Assembly: GCA_043763155.1 (NCBI GenBank) | Contig: JAYULW010000091.1 | Coordinates: 1 to 6,191 of the forward strand | Reading direction: 5' to 3' | Source of the DNA: JANYBV01 sp043763155 | Lineage (GTDB): Bacteria > Pseudomonadota > Alphaproteobacteria > Rickettsiales > SXRF01 | DNA length: 6,191 nt | Part shown: positions 1-5,717 of the stretch, piece by piece | How the letters are laid out: each line of letters opens with the position of its first letter | Numbering within the stretch: position 1 is the first letter of the stretch | Notes under the pieces: generated by a model | Seen by the model: only the letters and a program-made list of their open reading frames with translations | Told to the model about the DNA's origin: nothing | Database searches by the model: none | Position numbers and translations under genes: made by a program

Positions 1-1
1 G

Positions 2-94
2 GGCTTTGGCCATGTGCATGAGCCGAAGGAAGAGGTGAGCCTTAAAGTGCCGGAAACTTTAAAAGTACCAGAAACTGGGCCTTCCAACAAATAA
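2..94 (+). CDS. C-terminal end of an unidentified upstream gene (partial)
   Basis: Reading from base 2 gives 30 open codons and a TAA at 92-94. The other two forward frames hit stops early (frame 1 at its seventh codon), so this is the only frame that could carry an incoming gene. The tail is hydrophilic and rich in Glu, Lys and Pro, and contains a short tandem repeat: KVPET occurs twice, separated by one Leu (bases 44-58 and 62-76). No domain is visible and I do not recognise the protein. A charged, repetitive C-terminal tail is compatible with a cytosolic or membrane protein extension, but no function can be assigned. The call rests on an open frame of limited length, so chance is not excluded. 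Confidence 0.5.
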   Translation, partial: GFGHVHEPKEEVSLKVPETLKVPETGPSNK

Positions 95-95
95 C

Positions 96-124
96 TTGAC
101 CCTTTAGTAGCGCGAAGCTACGCA
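96..124 (+). promoter_or_regulatory. btuB: Candidate sigma-70-type promoter for the btuB leader
   Basis: TTGACC at 96-101, preceded by C to give the CTTGAC form common in alphaproteobacterial -35 boxes, lies 17 bases upstream of a weak -10-like hexamer TACGCA at 119-124. The predicted start would be near 131, immediately before the first base of riboswitch helix P1 at 132, which is where a riboswitch transcript would be expected to begin. The -10 box is poor, so the support is the -35 match plus position. Confidence 0.4.
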
Positions 125-131
125 TTGGGGC

Positions 132-286
132 AAGCGGTTCCAATTATTGGGATTAAAAGGGAACGGAGTTTAATACTTCGGCTGTTCCCGCAACTGTAAG
201 CGGCGAGCCGTTTTCCGATTACGTCACTGGGCAACTGGGAAGACAGGAAAACAGCACTGACCCGCAAGCCAGGAGACCTGCCGCTT
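132..286 (+). promoter_or_regulatory. Cobalamin (B12) riboswitch aptamer
   Basis: This leader RNA element senses cobalamin and represses the downstream gene. The most diagnostic part is the near-invariant B12-box sequence AGCCAGGAGACCTGCC at 267-282. Upstream are GCAACTGT at 190-197 and CACTGG at 225-230, the other conserved core blocks. Helices visible by eye are P1 (AAGCGG 132-137 with CCGCTT 281-286), P3-like (GGGAAC 159-164 with GTTCCC 184-189), a P5-like stem (196-203 with 215-222, one G/A mismatch, loop 204-214) and a P6-like CTGG/CCAG pair (227-230 with 269-272). It sits 142 bases before the btuB start, the classic target of this riboswitch class. The ligand subtype (adenosyl-, methyl- or hydroxocobalamin) cannot be decided by eye. 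Helix names are assigned by analogy. Confidence 0.93.
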
Positions 287-349
287 ACGTGTCACGCGGG
301 CTTAAGGAACGGGGATGTTTCTTTGGGTACTGGTTCTGCTTTTTGCAGT

Positions 350-425
350 TCTTCTTTACGTGGTGACATTGTGATCCGGGCAATCCCGTTTTTCGCAGAG
401 TCACCATAAACGTATTAGGAGAAGA
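350..425 (+). promoter_or_regulatory. btuB: Putative expression platform: Shine-Dalgarno-sequestering hairpin
   Basis: The btuB ribosome binding site is AGGAGA at 417-422, five bases before the ATG at 428. Bases 350-357 (TCTTCTTT) can pair with 418-425 (GGAGAAGA) in eight pairs, two of them G-U. The same hairpin continues with ACG 358-360 to CGT 411-413, then TGGTGAC 361-367 to GTCACCA 400-406, with an inner CGGG/CCCG stem (377-380 with 385-388, loop CAAT). The two small bulges (407-410 and 414-417) are both on the 3' side. Formation would bury the Shine-Dalgarno sequence, the normal way a translational B12 riboswitch turns btuB off. The pairing is seen in the sequence; its linkage to the aptamer is inferred. 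Confidence 0.6.
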
Positions 426-427
426 CA

Positions 428-2314
428 ATGAGCCATTTTCGTTTTGCGTTGCTTGCGGGCAGCGCGTTTATTTCCGTTCCCGTTTTTGCACACGCCGACG
501 AGGTGGCCAGCATGTCGCCCGTGGTGGTGACGGCCACCCGCAGCGAAACGCCGCTGAACCAGATTGCAAGCTCGATGACGGTGATTTCGCAAGAAGACAT
601 CCAGCGCCAGAACAAGCCTTATGTGGTGGATTTGTTGCGCAATGTGCCGGGGATTACGGTTGCCAATAACGGCGGTTTGGGACAAACCAGCCGCGTGTTT
701 ATGCGCGGCACGAATTCCAACCATGTGCTGGTGCTGATGGACGGGGTGCGCCTGAACGATCCTTCCGATCCGGGCGATGCGTTTGATTTTGCGAATTTGC
801 CTTCGGATAATATTGACCACATCGAAATCCTGCGCGGGGCGCAGAGCACTCTGTATGGCTCGGAAGCCATCGGCGGGGTGATTAACGTGATTACGAAGAA
901 GGGCAAGGGCAAGCCGAGCGTGGACGCGTTTGCCGAATATGGCCGCTATAACAGCCGCAAGGAAGGCGTGGGCAGCTCAGGCGAACTGGGGCGCACATCG
1001 TATAGTTTGACTGCGTCGGAAAGCCATACGAATGGTATTTCGGCGATTGCGCCGCAATTTGGCGGGCATGAAAAAGACGGCAGCAGCACCCAGACCTATT
1101 CTGCCAATATCGTGAGCAAGCTTACGGATAATTTCACCGCCAAGATCAATGGCCGCTATAACCGCGTGGTGACCCAGTTTGACAGCCCCGGCTCGTTTGT
1201 GCGCCCGATTGACGATACGCAGCCGGACAATGACAGCCGCCAGCTTAATGGCCGTGTGGCGGGCGAGCTTACGCTGCTTGATGGCAAGTGGGTGCAGGAG
1301 CTGGGCGTTTCGACGCTGAATGTGAACCGCGACCAGATCACGGAATATTACGATGCGTTCTTCAACACCTTCTTTGGCCGACAGCAGCAGCTTGGCTCGC
1401 GCCAGACGGTGGATTGGGTGAACCACCTGAAGTTGATTCCCGACCATCTGGTGACGTTTGGCGCAGAAGCCTATAGCGATCATTTCAAGACGCTGATCCT
1501 GCCTGAAATCAATAACGACAACCGCGCGGTTTTTGCCGACGACCAGTATACGTTCCATGATTTCTTTGCAAATGTTGGCGTGCGCGAAGATTTTAACGAG
1601 CAGTTCGGTGATAAATTTACGTGGAAAGTTGCGCCCGGTTATCATTTCAAGCCGACGGACACGACTATTAAGGCAACCTACGGCACGGGCTTCAAGGCGC
1701 CTTCGCTGTCGCAGCTTTATGATCCTTCCTATGGCAATGGCTCGCTGCGCCCGGAGCAGAGCAGGGGGTGGGACGCAGGGTTTGAGCAGGGATTGTTCAA
1801 CCATGCCGTGGTGTTCGGCTCGACCTATTTCAGGAACGATATTGAAAGCCTGATCGGTAACAACCCCGCGCCGCCTTATGCTGCCATCAACGCAGGTAAG
1901 GCCCGCACCGAAGGGTTTGAAAACTCCGCTTCGTGGCAGGTGAATAACGACCTGGCGCTCAACAGCAGCTACACGTACACACTGTCGCAGAACCGCACGA
2001 AGGACATTGACCTGCTGCGCCGTCCGCGCCATCAGGTCACGTTTGGCACAACCTACCAGTACACGCCCGAAGGCGATATTGGTTTGAATGCCCGCTACAT
2101 GAGTTCGCGCAAGGATGTGGACATCAACTCCCCGTATGGGCTGGTGTTTGTGAAGTCGTACACCACGGTGGACCTGAGCACGAACTACAAATTCTCCGAC
2201 GCGGTGACGATTTATGGCCGCCTCGATAATTTGTTCGGCAAGGACTACGAAGAAGTGTACGCGTATGGCGAACCCGGCATGTCGCTTTATGGCGGTGTGA
2301 AGCTGCATTACTAA
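428..2314 (+). CDS. btuB: TonB-dependent vitamin B12 outer-membrane receptor BtuB
   Basis: This is a 628-residue outer-membrane receptor that imports cobalamin using TonB/ExbBD energy; E. coli BtuB is of similar size (about 614). Residues 1-23 form a signal peptide with an AHA cleavage site before Asp24. A TonB box, PVVVTATR, lies at 31-38. The plug domain spans about 45-160 and shows the family's typical blocks: VVDLLRNVPGI (66-76), VLVLMDGVRLND (100-111) and IEILRGAQSTLYGSEAIGG (132-150). The remainder is the beta barrel with alternating aromatic strands, ending in a NLFGKDYEE block and a C-terminal Tyr suited to BAM insertion. The start is fixed by AGGAGA five bases upstream. Cobalamin specificity is taken from the riboswitch in its leader; by sequence alone another siderophore-type substrate could not be excluded. 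It appears monocistronic, with a terminator 27 bases after the stop. Confidence 0.93.
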   Translation: MSHFRFALLAGSAFISVPVFAHADEVASMSPVVVTATRSETPLNQIASSMTVISQEDIQRQNKPYVVDLLRNVPGITVANNGGLGQTSRVFMRGTNSNHVLVLMDGVRLNDPSDPGDAFDFANLPSDNIDHIEILRGAQSTLYGSEAIGGVINVITKKGKGKPSVDAFAEYGRYNSRKEGVGSSGELGRTSYSLTASESHTNGISAIAPQFGGHEKDGSSTQTYSANIVSKLTDNFTAKINGRYNRVVTQFDSPGSFVRPIDDTQPDNDSRQLNGRVAGELTLLDGKWVQELGVSTLNVNRDQITEYYDAFFNTFFGRQQQLGSRQTVDWVNHLKLIPDHLVTFGAEAYSDHFKTLILPEINNDNRAVFADDQYTFHDFFANVGVREDFNEQFGDKFTWKVAPGYHFKPTDTTIKATYGTGFKAPSLSQLYDPSYGNGSLRPEQSRGWDAGFEQGLFNHAVVFGSTYFRNDIESLIGNNPAPPYAAINAGKARTEGFENSASWQVNNDLALNSSYTYTLSQNRTKDIDLLRRPRHQVTFGTTYQYTPEGDIGLNARYMSSRKDVDINSPYGLVFVKSYTTVDLSTNYKFSDAVTIYGRLDNLFGKDYEEVYAYGEPGMSLYGGVKLHY

Positions 2315-2340
2315 TTAAGAATTTTGCACTGCAAAAATTA

Positions 2341-2371
2341 CCCCACCCTGTGCGTCAGGGTGGGGTTTTTT
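2341..2371 (+). terminator. Rho-independent terminator of btuB
   Basis: CCCCACCCTG (2341-2350) pairs perfectly with CAGGGTGGGG (2356-2365) around the five-base loop TGCGT, followed directly by six T residues (2366-2371). It begins 27 bases after the btuB stop codon. An A-run just upstream (2333-2337) could give weak function on the other strand, but no convergent gene is present. Confidence 0.95.
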
Positions 2372-2589
2372 ATGTGAGGTAAAGATGAACAAAAATGAAA
2401 TAGTTTATATATTTTAAGGCATTATCTAAGGCCAAAATACGACTAAATTGTGATATGTATTTTTGTAAATGCTTGGATAATATGATTAAAATGGCTGTAA
2501 CAAAATGTTAACTTGTGATAAGCTATGGTGGTGGTACGTTTCTTGTATAGATAAGAGACGCATAAAAGCATTAAGGACGTTATTCGTTA
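2372..2589. other. AT-rich intergenic region upstream of the transglycosylase gene
   Basis: This stretch is strikingly AT-rich compared with the GC-rich genes on both sides and has no open frame with coding character. The longest ATG frame near its start (2385) encodes ten residues. Because the btuB terminator closes the previous unit, this region must hold the promoter for the next gene. A -10-like TATAGA occurs at 2546-2551, but no good -35 box stands at the right distance (CTATGG at 2523-2528 is weak). The ribosome binding site AAGGA lies at 2573-2577. Confidence 0.5.
2537..2560. repeat. Imperfect inverted repeat across a -10-like element
   Basis: CGTTTCTT (2537-2544) and AAGAGACG (2553-2560) form an 8-base inverted repeat with one G-T position, separated by eight bases that contain TATAGA. 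The placement, 30 bases before the start codon of the SLT-domain gene, could make it an operator for a dimeric regulator or a leader hairpin. The repeat is visible; a regulatory role is inference. Confidence 0.35.
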
Positions 2590-3954
2590 ATGAAATTTCT
2601 CGCACCATGGCTGATCGCGGCGACGGTACTCTCGGGGATGGCACTTTGCGCGCCTGCGCAGGCCAGCACCAGCGCGCCCGTTACGCCCGTGACCGCAGCG
2701 AGCCTCGCCAAGCGCGACCCGCTGGTGGAAGGCGCCATGCAATGCACCAAGTTTTTCCCGCGCTATGAGCGCGAGTACGGTATTCCCACCCACTTGCTTT
2801 CGGCCATCGCCAGCACTGAGTCGGGCCGCTATCACCAAGGCCTGAAGATTCGCCTGCCATGGCCGTGGACGGTGACGGCAAACGGCAAGGGCCAGTATTT
2901 CGATAGCAAGGCGCAAGCGGTGGCGGCTGTGAAAAGCCTGAAGGCCAAGGGTGTGCGCAATATTGACGTGGGTTGCATGCAGGTGAATCTTTACCACCAT
3001 GCAGACGCATTCGCCAATGTTGAGCAGGCGTTTGAGCCGGACAACAACATCAACTACGCGGCCACGTTCCTGCGTAGCCTGTATAATGACGATAAGAGCT
3101 GGAAGCAGGCGGCGTCGGACTATCATTCCAAGACCCCGGCATTGGGCGCTAAATATATCGGGCTGGTGTATGACAGCTGGTTTAACATCATCCAGAAGCT
3201 GCGCGAGGCGCGGCTCACGGTTCCTTCCAGCTCGCTTACGGCGATGAGCGAAATGAAGGGCGGCAAGGCAAACAAGCAGCTGGCGTCGGCGAAGATTGAG
3301 CCGTATCCGGTAGCGCCTGCCAAGCCCGTGTATACGCCGCCGCGCATGAACAGCATTAAGGTAAGCTCCGTGCAGCAGGTTGAGCCTGCGGATTCCATCA
3401 GCTATACGCATAGCAGCCGCGATAACGGCATTATGGTTGTGCGCGCCGATAATTCGGCCACCGGGCCTTCGCTCGATAGCCGCAGCTCTCCCATGATTAT
3501 TACGCCTTCGGCACCTGCGGCCCCGACTGCTCCTGTGGCCCCTGTGGCACCCGTGGTTGCGGCGGTGCCTGCTGTGCCGGCGCTTGTGCCTGTGGCGGCG
3601 CTTACGGCGCCGGGGCCTGCAAGTTATCAGGTGGCTTCGGCCACGCCTGCGCAGGCTTCGCTGCCTACGCCTGTTCAAACCCTGGCGGTGAGCGAGAACG
3701 GCTCTCAGGCCAGCGCTTCGGTGTCGGTTCCGATGTCGGGCATTACGCAGGCGGCCATTGCGCCTGTGACGGGTATTGCCAATGCGGTGCTGCATGAGGC
3801 TTCGGCTTCGGTCACGCAAGGCATCCGCGAGATGGCGACCCCGGCGGTGGCTACCCCGCAGGTTGCGTCCAACGACGGCGGGTATGTGCGCCGCTCTGTT
3901 CCGGCCTCGCTTACCAGCTATAAATCCGGCCCCAATTTCATTTTCAACGAATAG
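2590..3954 (+). CDS. Secreted SLT-domain lytic transglycosylase-like protein
   Basis: This 454-residue protein probably cleaves peptidoglycan glycan strands in the periplasm. Residues 1-25 form a Sec signal peptide ending in AQA. The SLT-fold domain covers about 45-210. IASTESGRY (73-81) carries the expected catalytic Glu77, IDVGCMQVNL (125-134) is the conserved block around Gln131, and a later INYAATFLRSLY helix completes the lysozyme-like fold. Cys52 and Cys129 could form a disulfide. The WPWT and YFDSK blocks between the catalytic Glu and the Gln motif recall, from memory, an alphaproteobacterial SLT subfamily. After about 215 the protein becomes low in complexity, with a Pro/Ala/Val-rich run at 306-344 (bases 3505-3621) and Ser/Thr-rich sequence to the end. 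No anchoring or peptidoglycan-binding domain is recognisable there. The start has AAGGA 12 bases upstream, a rather long spacing. The exact substrate and role, whether wall turnover or assembly of an envelope machine, are unknown. Confidence 0.85.
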   Translation: MKFLAPWLIAATVLSGMALCAPAQASTSAPVTPVTAASLAKRDPLVEGAMQCTKFFPRYEREYGIPTHLLSAIASTESGRYHQGLKIRLPWPWTVTANGKGQYFDSKAQAVAAVKSLKAKGVRNIDVGCMQVNLYHHADAFANVEQAFEPDNNINYAATFLRSLYNDDKSWKQAASDYHSKTPALGAKYIGLVYDSWFNIIQKLREARLTVPSSSLTAMSEMKGGKANKQLASAKIEPYPVAPAKPVYTPPRMNSIKVSSVQQVEPADSISYTHSSRDNGIMVVRADNSATGPSLDSRSSPMIITPSAPAAPTAPVAPVAPVVAAVPAVPALVPVAALTAPGPASYQVASATPAQASLPTPVQTLAVSENGSQASASVSVPMSGITQAAIAPVTGIANAVLHEASASVTQGIREMATPAVATPQVASNDGGYVRRSVPASLTSYKSGPNFIFNE

Positions 3955-3965
3955 CCCAAAAAAGG

Positions 3966-3996
3966 GTGACGGTGTGGCGGGAGTCGTCTATATAAG
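3966..3996 (+). promoter_or_regulatory. Candidate promoter of the zf-CHCC/HIG1/adenosyltransferase/etf operon
   Basis: The 71-base gap after the transglycosylase stop contains GTGACG (3966-3971, four of six matches to TTGACA), a 17-base spacer and TATATA at 3989-3994, overlapping TATAAG at 3991-3996. A start near 4002 would leave a short leader before the GGAGA ribosome binding site at 4015-4019. There is no convincing terminator between the two units, so read-through from the upstream gene is possible. Confidence 0.4.
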
Positions 3997-4025
3997 GCGT
4001 ATCGTATTCCTACCGGAGAATTCCT

Positions 4026-4208
4026 ATGCAGCCGTTTGAAGTCATTGAAGTAGCCTCGCTGGAGGTTGTGTGTGAGGGGGGCGGCGGTGCGCTGGGCCAC
4101 CCGCGTGTGTATCTGCACATTGACCAGGACAAGGGCGAGATCATCTGCCCGTATTGCAGCCGCCAGTATGTGCTTGGCCTGCTTGCCAAGCACGCCAGCG
4201 GCCACTGA
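4026..4208 (+). CDS. Zinc-finger protein of the zf-CHCC (NDUFS6-like) family
   Basis: This is a 60-residue cytosolic protein. Its zinc ligands follow the C-H-C-C order of the family: Cys16, His25 in the GHPRVYL block (24-30), then Cys41 and Cys44 in CPYCSRQYV (41-49). The mitochondrial relative NDUFS6 is a zinc-binding accessory subunit of respiratory complex I. Bacterial members are short, stand-alone proteins whose role is less clear. The start is well supported by GGAGA at 4015-4019. The stop codon overlaps the next start by one base (TGATG), so this gene heads a translationally coupled operon. The family assignment is strong; association with complex I in this organism is inference. Confidence 0.88.
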   Translation: MQPFEVIEVASLEVVCEGGGGALGHPRVYLHIDQDKGEIICPYCSRQYVLGLLAKHASGH

Positions 4209-4399
4209 TGCTGGCCATCATCCTTATCCTGCTGCTTGTGGCGCTGGTGCTGGTGCTGGGCGTCGGTATTGTGTTGATGGGCATGGGGGGTGAAAAGAAT
4301 GTGCGCTACAGCAATAAACTGATGGTGGCGCGCGTGTGGCTTCAGGGCCTGTCGCTGATGTTGCTTGCGCTTATATTCTTCATGGGGAATAAATTATAA
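4208..4399 (+). CDS. HIG1-type twin-transmembrane small protein
   Basis: This 63-residue inner-membrane protein has two hydrophobic helices, about 2-25 and 44-60, joined by a short polar loop. The loop and second helix contain the family's recognisable YSNKLMVARVWLQGLSL block (34-48), matching the HIG1 domain consensus of an NKLM-x-(R/W)-R core leading into an LQ-containing helix. Eukaryotic HIG1 proteins (Rcf1/HIGD) bind and tune cytochrome c oxidase and supercomplexes; the bacterial role is not established. A longer in-frame start at 4154 exists but would overlap the previous gene by 55 bases and add a non-membrane N-terminus, so the ATG at 4208, sharing one base with the preceding stop, is preferred. 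The next gene begins two bases after its stop. Confidence 0.85.
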   Translation: MLAIILILLLVALVLVLGVGIVLMGMGGEKNVRYSNKLMVARVWLQGLSLMLLALIFFMGNKL

Positions 4400-4401
4400 C
4401 C

Positions 4402-4965
4402 ATGGTGAAGCTCAACAAAATATATACCCGCACGGGTGACGACGGCCAGACCGGGCTGGTGGGCGGCGCGCGCCGCAAGAAGCAGGATTTGCGCGTGGAA
4501 GCTTACGGCACGGTGGATGAGACGAATTCGGTGATTGGCCTGGCGCGGCTGCACACCAAGGGCGAGCATGACGCGATGCTGAACCGCATCCAGCATGATC
4601 TGTTTGATTTAGGCGCGGACCTTGCCACGCCTGAGGGCGGCGAGGGGGCACTGCGCATTATCGCGAGCCAGGTGATACGGCTGGAAAATGAGATTGATGG
4701 GTTGAACGCGAATCTTGCGCCGCTTGCGTCATTCGTTTTGCCGGGTGGCACGAAGGCTTCGGCGACTTTGCATCTGGCGCGAACCGTTGCGCGCAGGGCG
4801 GAGCGGGTGATGTGCGCGCTGGCGGAAGTGGAGCAGGTAAACGCTGTGGCCATTCAGTATATCAACCGGCTTTCGGACTTTTTATTCGTGCTGGCGCGTG
4901 TGGCGAATGCCAATGGTCAGCAGGATGTTTTATGGCAACCGGGCGTGAACCGTGATAAGGAATAG
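4402..4965 (+). CDS. pduO: PduO-type corrinoid (cob(I)alamin) adenosyltransferase
   Basis: This 187-residue enzyme transfers the adenosyl group of ATP to cob(I)alamin or a cobyrinic acid derivative, giving the adenosylcobalamin coenzyme (EC 2.5.1.17). It is usually a trimeric, cytosolic helical-bundle protein. Visible motifs are the ATP-binding N-terminal loop YTRTGDDGQTGL (8-19), EAYGTVDETNS (33-43), FVLPGGTKASATLH (111-124), the ARTVARRAER block (126-135) and YINRLSDFLFVLAR (153-166). Arg127, Arg131 and Glu134 appear to match positions important in human MMAB. Length and motifs are complete. No good ribosome binding site precedes the ATG (GGGG at 4384-4387 is too far), so translation probably relies on coupling to the HIG1 gene two bases upstream. 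Some annotation pipelines call such genes cobO, although that name belongs to an unrelated fold. It may supply coenzyme for methylmalonyl-CoA mutase or similar enzymes, not seen here. Confidence 0.95.
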   Translation: MVKLNKIYTRTGDDGQTGLVGGARRKKQDLRVEAYGTVDETNSVIGLARLHTKGEHDAMLNRIQHDLFDLGADLATPEGGEGALRIIASQVIRLENEIDGLNANLAPLASFVLPGGTKASATLHLARTVARRAERVMCALAEVEQVNAVAIQYINRLSDFLFVLARVANANGQQDVLWQPGVNRDKE

Positions 4966-4967
4966 TG

Positions 4968-5717
4968 ATGAAAATCCTCGTAAGCGTTAAACGTGTCGTT
5001 GATTATAATGTGCGCATCCGCGTGAAGGCGGATGGGTCGGGCGTGGAGACTGCGAATGTGAAAATGTCGCTGAATCCGTTTGATGAAATCGCGGTGGAAG
5101 AAGCGGTGCGGCTTAAGGAAAAAGGGGTGGCCACCGAAGTGGTGGTGGTGAGTATTGGTGTTGAGGCGGTGCAGGAATCGCTTCGCGCGGCGCTTGCCAT
5201 GGGCGCGGACAGGGCCATTCATGTGGTGACGGATGCGGTGATTCAGCCGTTGGCGGCGGCGAAGATTTTGAAGGCGGTGGCGGCTTCGGAAAACCCCGGC
5301 CTGATTATTACGGGTAAGCAAGCCATTGACGATGACGCCAACCAGACGGGGCAGATGCTTAGCGCATTGCTGGGTTGGGCGCAGGGTACGTTTGCTTCTA
5401 AATTAGAATTGGCCAATGGTTCGGCCACGGTTACGCGCGAAGTGGATGGCGGGTTGATGACGGTGAAGCTGAAATTGCCGGCGGTGATTACCACCGATTT
5501 GCGGTTGAATGAGCCGCGCTATGCGACATTGCCCAATATTATGAAAGCGCGCAGTAAGCCGTTGGCTAAGACGACGCCTGCTGAGCTGGGTGTGGATATT
5601 GCGCCGCGCATTAATTTTATCAAAGCGGCGGAGCCTGCCAAGCGCAAGGGTGGCGGCAAGGTTGCAAGCGTTGAAGAGCTGGTGAATAAACTGCGCAATG
5701 AGGCGAAGGTCATATGA
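4968..5717 (+). CDS. etfB: Electron transfer flavoprotein subunit beta
   Basis: With EtfA this 249-residue protein forms the cytosolic FAD/AMP heterodimer that takes electrons from acyl-CoA and related dehydrogenases and passes them to ETF:quinone oxidoreductase. The N-terminus MKILVSVKRVVDYNV is typical. The AMP-binding region includes GADRAIHV and GKQAIDDDANQTGQM (116-130). The ETF-beta signature DLRLNEPRYATLPNIMKA (177-194) includes the recognition loop with Leu188 that docks on dehydrogenases. Full length is as expected for the classical, non-bifurcating group. The ATG at 4968 is chosen because AAGGAA (4957-4962) is five bases upstream; a GTG one codon earlier would leave only two. It starts two bases after the adenosyltransferase stop and overlaps etfA by four bases (ATGA), which suits equal synthesis of the two subunits. 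Confidence 0.97.
   Translation: MKILVSVKRVVDYNVRIRVKADGSGVETANVKMSLNPFDEIAVEEAVRLKEKGVATEVVVVSIGVEAVQESLRAALAMGADRAIHVVTDAVIQPLAAAKILKAVAASENPGLIITGKQAIDDDANQTGQMLSALLGWAQGTFASKLELANGSATVTREVDGGLMTVKLKLPAVITTDLRLNEPRYATLPNIMKARSKPLAKTTPAELGVDIAPRINFIKAAEPAKRKGGGKVASVEELVNKLRNEAKVI

Noticed and set aside
107..121. GTAGC/GCTAC hairpin after the upstream gene as a terminator
   Set aside because: It has only five pairs and is followed by GCATTGGGG with no T-run. It may simply fall in the btuB promoter spacer.
336..348. CTGC/GCAG hairpin with a T-rich loop in the btuB leader
   Set aside because: The stem has only four pairs, the T-run is in the loop and not after the stem, and it overlaps nothing conserved in the aptamer.
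977..2308. 443-codon open frame on the minus strand opposite btuB
   Set aside because: The translation is rich in Arg, His and Ala with no domain, and it is fully antisense to a clear TonB-dependent receptor. It is a by-product of GC-rich codon use.
2590..2664. Possible lipoprotein signal in the transglycosylase (Cys20)
   Set aside because: The residues before Cys20 are Met-Ala-Leu, and Leu at -1 does not fit a lipobox. A signal peptidase I site at AQA (23-25) fits better.
2587..3819. 410-codon open frame on the minus strand opposite the transglycosylase gene
   Set aside because: Its product is an Arg/His-dominated low-complexity sequence, mirroring Pro/Ala/Gly codons of the sense gene. There is no ribosome binding site or domain.
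3955..3966. CCC-AAAAAA-GGG after the transglycosylase stop as a terminator
   Set aside because: Three base pairs are too few and no T-run follows.
4154..4399. Longer in-frame start for the HIG1-type protein
   Set aside because: It would overlap the zinc-finger gene by 55 bases and add a non-family N-terminus. The ATG at 4208 gives a normal two-helix protein and a coupled TGATG junction.
4965..4970. GTG start one codon earlier for etfB
   Set aside because: The spacing to AAGGAA would be only two bases and the codon overlaps the adenosyltransferase stop. The ATG at 4968 matches the usual MKILV-type N-terminus.
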